Positions 1-5,740 of a DNA stretch of 5,740 nucleotides are shown piece by piece. Origin of the DNA: a bacterium UBA1790 (lineage in GTDB: Bacteria > Bacteroidota > Bacteroidia > Bacteroidales > Muribaculaceae). Where the stretch lies: positions 6,519 to 12,258 of the forward strand of contig DCGA01000022.1 in assembly GCA_002314465.1 (NCBI GenBank), written 5' to 3'. The notes under the pieces were generated by a model. The model was given only the letters and a program-made list of their open reading frames with translations, ran no database searches and had not been told where the DNA came from. The position numbers and the translations under genes were made by a program. Every line of letters starts with the position of its first letter. Position 1 is the first letter of the stretch.

Positions 1-1
1 T

Positions 2-352
2 TATACCATCTATGAGTATCAACTTGATACCTGGACCGAGGATAACCGCAATGCCAAGTTCCCCATCCTTCTTGAAGACCCCAACGGAAGCAACCCCAAC
101 AACATGCTCTCAAGTTTCTGGGTAAAGAGCGGTGCTTACTGCCGTCTCAAGAACATTGTACTCGGTTACACGCTGCCTTCTAAACTCACACAGAAGGCTC
201 ACATCTCTAAGGTGAGAATATATGCAACAGGTCAAAACCTGCTTACATTCCACAACAACTTCTATCAGGGATTTGACCCCGAGAACTATTCGGGTGCAAG
301 TTGCTATCCCCTTAACAAGACCTACATTGTAGGCTTAAATGTTGAATTCTAA
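2..352 (+). CDS. SusC/RagA-family TonB-dependent outer membrane transporter, C-terminal fragment
   Basis: This is the last 116 residues of an outer membrane beta-barrel transporter; the start and most of the gene lie left of the window. The reading frame is open from base 2 to the TAA at 350-352. Family hallmarks visible here are the stretch SSFWVKSGAYCRLKNIVLGY, the following TLPSKL, the strand RIYATGQNLLTF, the segment GFDPENY, and the ending YIVGLNVEF. The last residue is phenylalanine, as usual for proteins assembled by the BAM machinery. In SusCD systems this protein imports oligosaccharides across the outer membrane using TonB energy, with SusD as its lid. A susD-like gene follows after 13 bp, which supports the call. 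An internal ATG at 104 is in frame but falls inside the conserved barrel, so it is not a start. The glycan specificity cannot be judged from this fragment. Confidence 0.95.
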   Translation, partial: YTIYEYQLDTWTEDNRNAKFPILLEDPNGSNPNNMLSSFWVKSGAYCRLKNIVLGYTLPSKLTQKAHISKVRIYATGQNLLTFHNNFYQGFDPENYSGASCYPLNKTYIVGLNVEF

Positions 353-365
353 AAAATCGATTGCG

Positions 366-2129
366 ATGAAAAAGATTATAAGAGTTACAGGAGCTATCAT
401 GCTCGCCGCTATGTCGGTTCTTACATCTTGTTCCGATTTCCTTGACCGAGATAATCCTGCCTATGACTCAAAGGGCTTCTTTACTACCGACGAGGGACTC
501 AAACAGGGCGTTACCGCTATATATCCGTTGCTCTACTTCGACATGAACTGGGCTGTGCCTGCTTGTATCGTTCTTGACCACTACACCGCTTACGGCCTGG
601 AGCAAGACGAGAACCGCTCAATAGGTGCCGGCGGTTCGCTCAACCCCGACAATGCTAAGATTCAGGCGTTCTGGACTGGCGAATATGCTATCATTGCCCG
701 CGCCAATTCGGTTATTGCCGGAGCTAAGGATGCCGTTGAATCTCTCGGAAGCGAAGGAAAGCAATACTACGCCGAGGCGATTGTGCTGCGTGCCTATGCT
801 TATTACAACCTTGTATCGGCCTTTGGTGATGTACCTTTCTTTACAGCTCCCATCACCGTCGACCAGTTCAAGGAGGGCCGCACCGATAAAAAGGTGATTG
901 TAGATCAACTTATCGAAGAACTCGGTTCGGTTGCCGACGATATGCCTTGGACTGCTACCGAGCGCGGTCGCGTTGACCGTTCGGTTGCCTATGGTCTCAT
1001 TGCTCGCATAGCACTGTTCGCAGGTAGTTTCGACCTGGGAGGCGAAGGTAAGGATTATTTCCGCATCTCGGCCGATGCTGCAAACAAGGTGTTCGGTCAT
1101 CGTTCACTTGCTAAGAACTTTCAGGACTTGTTCAATGTAAAGGGACAGGCCAAGAGTGATGTTCGCAACGAGGCTATGTGGGAACTCATGTACACCGATA
1201 ACGGCACAAAGAAACTCCACACTGTGGGCTACGGCCACTCATCTCGTAACTATGGCTCATCTGTTCGTTTCCCCAGTTCGCTCATAGTCGACACATATGA
1301 GTGTACCGACGGCAAGCGCATTGACGAGTCTCCCCTCTACGACCCCCATCATCCCACTTGGAACCGCGACCCGCGCTTCCGTGGCACGCTGGCTGGCCAT
1401 GGCGATACAGTTAACTACACCAATACCGACGGCAGCAACCCGCAGAAGATGATTCTCAACACCTATGATGAGAAGACCCGCTTCTATCCCCGCCGCAACG
1501 CATGGTACAACGCTGCCAATGTCGACGTGACAGGTACAAGCCCCTCACTTGCCAACAATGGCGTGGGATACCTGTGGCAGAAGTATGCCAACGAAACCGA
1601 GGAGCAGCTTATGAGTTCTACCAGCAACCTCATCCTCATGCGTTATGCCGAGGTTCTGCTCACCTATGCCGAGGCTAAGATTGAACTTGGAGAACTCGAC
1701 GAGACCGTTTACAATGCGATTAACCAGGTGCGCAAGCGTGCCGGCATGCCCGTGGTGAGCGAAGACCGCAAGGGCGACATCAACAAGATGCGTCAGCTCG
1801 TTCGCCGTGAGCGCAAGGTTGAACTCGTGCTCGAGGGCCTTCTGTTTGTCGATGTACGCCGTTGGCGCATCGGTGACCTGCTCAACGCCAGCCCTTCTTA
1901 CGGTCAGCCTCTCAAGACCGTTCGCTATGAAGGTCTTGCCGATACTGATATTCCCAATTTCAAGACCAGTGAGCGCCACGACCTTAACGACATCGCTAAC
2001 TATGATGCCTACAAGGAGAAACTCCGTGTGCGCGACCGCAACCGTTTCTGGGAAGATAAGTTCATGTGGTGGCCCATCCCGCGCGTAGAATGCGACCGCG
2101 ACCCGAGCCTCACTAACCCCGATTATTGA
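366..2129 (+). CDS. SusD/RagB-family surface glycan-binding lipoprotein
   Basis: This is a complete 587-residue protein, a normal to slightly long size for SusD. The N-terminus is a lipoprotein signal: MKK, a hydrophobic core, then the lipobox L-T-S-C with the lipidated cysteine at 22. The following S-D-F-L-D is typical of SusD proteins and gives an acidic stretch consistent with surface export. The N-terminal SusD-like domain includes YYAEAIVLRAYAYYNL from residue 134, followed by FGDVPFF. The C-terminal RagB/SusD domain shows RYAEVLLTYAEAK from 426, the arginine-rich RRERKVELVLEG from 480, VDVRRWR ending near 501, and the closing WWPIPRVECDRDPSLTNPDY. The role known for the family is binding glycan at the cell surface and acting as a hinged lid on SusC. 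The start at 366 is preferred over the in-frame ATG at 339 because it gives a standard lipoprotein signal and avoids overlapping susC. The gene ends with tandem in-frame stops, TGA then TAA. The ligand is unknown. Confidence 0.96.
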   Translation: MKKIIRVTGAIMLAAMSVLTSCSDFLDRDNPAYDSKGFFTTDEGLKQGVTAIYPLLYFDMNWAVPACIVLDHYTAYGLEQDENRSIGAGGSLNPDNAKIQAFWTGEYAIIARANSVIAGAKDAVESLGSEGKQYYAEAIVLRAYAYYNLVSAFGDVPFFTAPITVDQFKEGRTDKKVIVDQLIEELGSVADDMPWTATERGRVDRSVAYGLIARIALFAGSFDLGGEGKDYFRISADAANKVFGHRSLAKNFQDLFNVKGQAKSDVRNEAMWELMYTDNGTKKLHTVGYGHSSRNYGSSVRFPSSLIVDTYECTDGKRIDESPLYDPHHPTWNRDPRFRGTLAGHGDTVNYTNTDGSNPQKMILNTYDEKTRFYPRRNAWYNAANVDVTGTSPSLANNGVGYLWQKYANETEEQLMSSTSNLILMRYAEVLLTYAEAKIELGELDETVYNAINQVRKRAGMPVVSEDRKGDINKMRQLVRRERKVELVLEGLLFVDVRRWRIGDLLNASPSYGQPLKTVRYEGLADTDIPNFKTSERHDLNDIANYDAYKEKLRVRDRNRFWEDKFMWWPIPRVECDRDPSLTNPDY

Positions 2130-2141
2130 TAAACCTATAAT

Positions 2142-4154
2142 ATGAACAAGAAAGCACTGCTGGCTATTGCAGCCGCCGTCGTCTCTACCGTTTCGTGGGC
2201 CACAACAGTGGTCACGCAGGGCGGCGGCGTGTGCTCGATAGCCAACGAGCATATCAAGGCAGAGTTTGTGACCGATGGACATTACGATGTAAGCCATCTG
2301 GAGATTAACGGCAAGACACTTGTTGCCCGGGCGGGTAACAATAAGTTGCCATGGGAACTCACCTACGTGGGACCTCGAGGAGAAACCCCCGAGGTTAACG
2401 CGTCTTATGCTGCTTTCAAGGGCTGTCAATCCATCGACATCCACGACGGCAAGGCTCTTGTCTTCCGTTGGGATGTTCGTTTGCGTTATGACGATGCTCA
2501 TCTTGTTCCTCTCATGGTAACGGTGTCACTTCCCAACGACGGCGAACTCCTGGAGTGGGACATTGAGACATCGGTACCCGAGGGGTGGGTGATTCGATAC
2601 ACCGACTTCCCCCGCATCGCTATTGACCGCGAAGTGGATTATCGCCTCATCGACACCGAGGGGTGGGGCAATGATGTGGAGATTCCTTATCCGCAGAAGT
2701 TCACCCAGACCTATCCGTCGTTTAACGCTGCTATGCAGATGGTAATGCTGCACAATGCGTCGGGTGCTGTATACTATGTGACCGAGGACCGCAGTGCATC
2801 GCTTAAAGACTACTTCGAAGACGTAAAGGATAACGACATAGTTCTGTACACCCGCACTACCAATAGCGAGGCTTGGTTCAAGGACGGCAAGTACCGCCTT
2901 CCGTGGACCACTAAGATAGGATTCTCGCCCAAGGGTTGGGAAGATGCCGCCGTGCGTTACTATCGCCCGTTCACTTACACCACATCTTGGGGCAACAAGA
3001 CGCTCACTGACCGCAATATTCCCCAGTGGCTGCTCGATACCGACGTGTGGTTCCGCAGCAAGGGCCTCAGCGAGGAGGTTACAAGTGCCATTGACCGTGC
3101 CGCGGCTATGTATGGCAAGGGTACTTTCTTCCACACCTATTACTGGCACAATCACCCATATGACACACATTATCCCGATTATTTCCCTGCTAAGCCTGGT
3201 TATCCCGGGCTGGTGAACAAGATTCACAAGGCAGGCTGCCGTGCCGTTCCCTATATCAACGGACGCTTGTGGGATCCCGATGCCGATAGTTATAAGTCGC
3301 TCAATGGCGGCCAGGCTTCTTGCCGTAAGCCCGATGGAACCCTATATACCGAGATTTATCCAACATCTAATGTGCTCAACACTGTCACTTGCCCGGCATC
3401 TTTACTGTGGCAGGGTATCATAACCGACCTCGTAGACCGCATTCAGGGCGAACTCCACACCGATGGCGTGTATATCGACCAGATTTCGTGTTCTCCCATC
3501 AAGCCTTGCTGGAACACCGCTCATGGCCATGCTGCCGGTGGCGGCTCTTACTGGGTTGAGAGTTACCACAAACTCATCAACGGCATTCGCGAGAGCCATC
3601 TCAAGCAAGGCAATATCCTTTTCAGCGAGGAGAACTGCGAGTGCTACATCGATCTCTTTGACGCACAACTCACTGTCAACACTCCGCACAGTGCAACGGT
3701 TAACATCATACCGCTTTTCCCCATCGTGTACAGCGACCGTGTAATCACTGTGGGTTATACATCTACACCCAACGACAGTGTCAACAGTGGTGACTTCATG
3801 CACATGCTCATGGGGGCATTCCTCTATGGCTCGCAACTCGGGTGGGTACAGCCCAACCTGCTCATGCGCGATGAGTGCAAGCGCGAACAGGTGTTCTTCA
3901 AGGAACTTGCCGGCATTCGCCGCAATTACCACCATGTGTTCAACGGCGGGCGCTACATGCGGCAGATTATCCCCAGCGGCGATAATCCTTCGGTTGAAGT
4001 TCGTCGCTTCGGTAAGCAGCATGTGGTACAGGGTGCACAGTGGCAAGACCCCAGTGGCAAGACCTATAACTTCTATGTCAACATGGACGGAGTGAGCCAC
4101 ACTGTTGACGGCATTACAGTTAAACCTTATTCGGCAGCAATTACAGAATTATGA
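2142..4154 (+). CDS. DUF6259-type putative exported glycoside hydrolase
   Basis: This is a complete 670-residue protein. Residues 1-20 look like a type I signal peptide (NKK, alanine/valine core, S-W-A before T21), so it is probably periplasmic or exported. Residues 21 to about 290 look like a beta-sandwich, as in the N-terminal domains of many alpha-glycosidases. Residues from about 300 to 580 look like a TIM-barrel enzyme: YYWHNHPYDTHYPDYFP from 333, PYINGRLWD from 370, DGVYIDQ at 441-447, HGHAAGGGSYW from 461, and SEENCE at 495-500. The remaining C-terminal residues look like a small beta domain. From memory this pattern matches DUF6259 proteins, which are uncharacterized but glycosidase-like. 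By analogy with retaining alpha-glycosidases, D446 is a candidate nucleophile and E496, E497 or E500 a candidate acid/base; that assignment is inference. It lies 12 bp after susD, and its TGA overlaps the next start, so it belongs to the same PUL operon. No substrate can be assigned. Confidence 0.8.
   Translation: MNKKALLAIAAAVVSTVSWATTVVTQGGGVCSIANEHIKAEFVTDGHYDVSHLEINGKTLVARAGNNKLPWELTYVGPRGETPEVNASYAAFKGCQSIDIHDGKALVFRWDVRLRYDDAHLVPLMVTVSLPNDGELLEWDIETSVPEGWVIRYTDFPRIAIDREVDYRLIDTEGWGNDVEIPYPQKFTQTYPSFNAAMQMVMLHNASGAVYYVTEDRSASLKDYFEDVKDNDIVLYTRTTNSEAWFKDGKYRLPWTTKIGFSPKGWEDAAVRYYRPFTYTTSWGNKTLTDRNIPQWLLDTDVWFRSKGLSEEVTSAIDRAAAMYGKGTFFHTYYWHNHPYDTHYPDYFPAKPGYPGLVNKIHKAGCRAVPYINGRLWDPDADSYKSLNGGQASCRKPDGTLYTEIYPTSNVLNTVTCPASLLWQGIITDLVDRIQGELHTDGVYIDQISCSPIKPCWNTAHGHAAGGGSYWVESYHKLINGIRESHLKQGNILFSEENCECYIDLFDAQLTVNTPHSATVNIIPLFPIVYSDRVITVGYTSTPNDSVNSGDFMHMLMGAFLYGSQLGWVQPNLLMRDECKREQVFFKELAGIRRNYHHVFNGGRYMRQIIPSGDNPSVEVRRFGKQHVVQGAQWQDPSGKTYNFYVNMDGVSHTVDGITVKPYSAAITEL
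4151..4154 (+). other. ATGA stop/start overlap coupling the hydrolase and phosphodiester glycosidase genes
   Basis: The ATG of the NAGPA-domain gene (4151-4153) overlaps the TGA stop of the DUF6259-type gene (4152-4154). Such overlaps usually mean that ribosomes finishing the first gene re-initiate on the second, which links their expression levels. The sequence just upstream is A/T-rich with no clear Shine-Dalgarno, as is common in Bacteroidetes. The overlap is seen directly; the translational coupling is inferred. Confidence 0.85.
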
Positions 4155-5740
4155 AGAGAATATCAGCAATAATATCGCTTGTAGCAGCAGTTGCATTATG
4201 CGCAGGTGCTACCGGCCAGTGGACACTGCAAGGCGTCAAGTATGACGCCGATACCCTGCGCCACTATCAGGTGGGTCCCGGTACCACAATGACCGTTGTC
4301 GACCTTAACGGCCCGGTGAAGTTGCGTTTGTTCTTTACGACAACCGACCTCACTAATCCCAATGTGGATGTTAAGACCATTTGCGGTGCAGAGAACCTCA
4401 CCACCAACCAGACTATCCCCGATATGGTGGCAAAGCACAACGACACCGAGAATATCTATTTCGCCGGTGTCAACAGCGACTTGTTCTCAAGCCTTGGCCC
4501 CATCGGTACGACTGTTGTCAACGGCGAACTTTACAAGAATGCTAAGATTACCACAGGCTGGTATGCCGTGGCAATCGATAAGGATAAAAAACTCCATTAC
4601 GGTTCGACCAATGTTACCTACCGCCTTTACTCGGAATCGTCAGGGCAGATGTCGGTAAAGGGCATGAATGTGGCCCGTGAGAGCAACGATTTCATCATTT
4701 ACACCTTCCGCAAGGGTACATCCACCGCTACTTCGGGCTCGGGCATTGAAGTGCCTCTGGTAGGGCTTGAGGGAGGCATTAAGGCAGTGGGTACTACCCG
4801 CATGCAGGTATCGGGTGAGCCGGTGAGCAATGTAGGAAACATGACTATTCCTTCAGGAGGATTCGTCCTCTCGGCTAATGCCTCATGGTATATCGATCCT
4901 CTCAAGAAACTCAAGGCGGGTGATATCGTGGAGATTACCCCTACAATTCAGTTTGACTATAAAACCGTTGAAAATATCACCGAGATGAGCGGAGGCTGCC
5001 CCATGATATTGACCAATGGAAGTATTCTTGATACCGACGGCGTCCTTGACCACCTCAAGACCCGTCGCCCGCGCACTGCACTGGGCAGCGATGCTTCGGG
5101 AACCAAGATGACTCTTATGGTAGTGGAGGGCGATGCCATCAATGCAAGTGTCTCGGCTGGCCTCGGGTCTAAAGACCTTGCGGCAATCATGCTTGCAGTG
5201 GGATGTACCGATGCCATCAACTTCGATGGCGGCGGTTCGTCTACCATGTACACAAGTATGCAGGGTGTCATCAACAACCCCAGCGACGGCCACTTGCGCA
5301 AGGTGCGCAACGGCTGGTTCCTCACCACTCCCAACCGTGGCGACAACTCTGTGGCTTCAATAGCGTTTGCCGATTATGCTGTGCGCCTTGTGGCTGGTGA
5401 CAGTTACACTCCCACTATCTATGGCTATAACGAGCAGGGCTTGCTAGTAAACCTCAACGTGACCGACTTTACTCTCGCATGTGAAGGCCAGGGTGTGAAT
5501 ATCAGCGGTACAAACGTGACATTCGGCAAGCAGGGCGTTTACACCCTCAAGGCTGTTTCTGAAGGAAAGGAAGCAACGGTTACAGTAACCGTTGACTATC
5601 CCGCAGGCATAGGAAGTGTTAAGACCACAAAGCCCTTTGTCGTGACCTCGGCCGGAATTCCTGCCGGTAGCGACCTCAGTGTTTCGCTTGCCAGCGATGC
5701 CACCGTTACCATTTGGGGTATCGACGGACGCCTGGTGGGA
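4151..5740 (+). CDS. Phosphodiester glycosidase (NAGPA / DUF2233 domain) protein, 3' end cut by window
   Basis: The reading frame runs for 530 codons from ATG 4151 to the window edge with no stop. Residues 1-20 form a probable signal peptide with A-G-A before T21; C17 does not sit in a good lipobox. The NAGPA domain spans roughly residues 100-392. Motifs are FAGVNSDLF (104-112), GPIGT (116-120), GGCPMI (from 281), RRPRTALGSD (305-314), SAGLGSKDLAAIMLAVG, NFDGGGSS (D359, G360-G362) and NGWF (387). The RPRTA and DGGGS motifs are the family's conserved active-site region. The human member, the mannose-6-phosphate uncovering enzyme, removes GlcNAc from a GlcNAc-phosphate-mannose diester; bacterial members are mostly uncharacterized. 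Residues of about 400-484 look like an Ig-like beta domain ending TVTVTVDY. Residues 485-530 resemble the start of a Bacteroidetes C-terminal sorting domain, ending VTIWGIDGRLVG, so the true end is probably a few dozen codons further on. The start overlaps the upstream stop by 4 bp. Confidence 0.9.
   Translation, partial: MKRISAIISLVAAVALCAGATGQWTLQGVKYDADTLRHYQVGPGTTMTVVDLNGPVKLRLFFTTTDLTNPNVDVKTICGAENLTTNQTIPDMVAKHNDTENIYFAGVNSDLFSSLGPIGTTVVNGELYKNAKITTGWYAVAIDKDKKLHYGSTNVTYRLYSESSGQMSVKGMNVARESNDFIIYTFRKGTSTATSGSGIEVPLVGLEGGIKAVGTTRMQVSGEPVSNVGNMTIPSGGFVLSANASWYIDPLKKLKAGDIVEITPTIQFDYKTVENITEMSGGCPMILTNGSILDTDGVLDHLKTRRPRTALGSDASGTKMTLMVVEGDAINASVSAGLGSKDLAAIMLAVGCTDAINFDGGGSSTMYTSMQGVINNPSDGHLRKVRNGWFLTTPNRGDNSVASIAFADYAVRLVAGDSYTPTIYGYNEQGLLVNLNVTDFTLACEGQGVNISGTNVTFGKQGVYTLKAVSEGKEATVTVTVDYPAGIGSVKTTKPFVVTSAGIPAGSDLSVSLASDATVTIWGIDGRLVG

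Noticed and set aside
353..365. Gap between susC and susD, considered for a promoter or regulatory site.
   Set aside because: Thirteen bases cannot hold a Bacteroidetes -33/-7 promoter; the gap is simply a short A-rich intergenic spacer.
2122..2141. Short inverted repeat ATTAT/ATAAT across the susD stop and the next start, considered as a terminator or attenuator.
   Set aside because: The stem is only five A/T pairs with no U-tract, far too weak for a terminator, and the next gene starts at once.
1545..2501. Minus-strand open frame of 318 codons spanning the end of susD and the start of the DUF6259-type gene.
   Set aside because: It lies opposite two well-supported genes, crosses their junction, and its translation has no recognisable domain or signal. 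It is a codon-bias shadow.
2526..4100. Two long minus-strand open frames (2526-3227 and 3402-4100) opposite the DUF6259-type gene.
   Set aside because: Their translations show no family features, while the + strand frame carries a signal peptide and conserved enzyme-like motifs throughout.
4883..5346. Overlapping minus-strand open frames opposite the NAGPA domain.
   Set aside because: The + strand frame here contains the diagnostic RPRTA and DGGGS motifs; the antisense frames have nothing recognisable.
5574..5594. Perfect inverted repeat with 9-bp arms and a 3-base loop.
   Set aside because: It lies inside the coding region for the repetitive beta strand ATVTVTV, has no T-run after it, and a repeat of this size is plausible by chance in a window of this length.

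Overview
The window looks like part of a polysaccharide utilization locus (PUL) from a gut-type Bacteroidales bacterium. The evidence is an adjacent SusC/SusD pair, a SusD lipoprotein whose cysteine is followed by an S-D-F-L-D stretch, A/T-rich starts without a clear Shine-Dalgarno, and a C-terminal tail resembling Bacteroidetes sorting domains. The moderate GC content and codon use would fit Muribaculaceae or a similar family, but that is only an impression; the order Bacteroidales is the safer call.

All four genes lie on the + strand and are packed tightly. The 3' end of a susC-like TonB-dependent transporter gene (2-352) is followed after 13 bp by a complete susD-like gene (366-2129). After another 12 bp comes a 670-residue exported protein of the DUF6259 type, probably a glycoside hydrolase (2142-4154). 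Its stop overlaps by 4 bp the start of a phosphodiester glycosidase / NAGPA-domain protein (4151-5740), which runs off the right edge without a stop. No gap exceeds 13 bp, so there is no room for an internal terminator or a conventional promoter. The four genes are most likely one transcript driven from a promoter left of the window.

Inferred working model: the DUF6259 protein and the NAGPA-domain protein cut a glycan outside the cytoplasm, SusD holds glycan fragments at the surface, and SusC imports them. The NAGPA domain belongs to a family whose human member removes GlcNAc from a GlcNAc-phosphate-mannose diester. This raises the possibility that the locus targets a phosphodiester-containing glycan, such as phosphorylated N-glycans, yeast phosphomannan, teichoic-acid-like polymers or capsules. 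The substrate cannot be read from the sequence. No regulator, SusE/SusF-like protein, RNA gene, mobile element or CRISPR array was seen.
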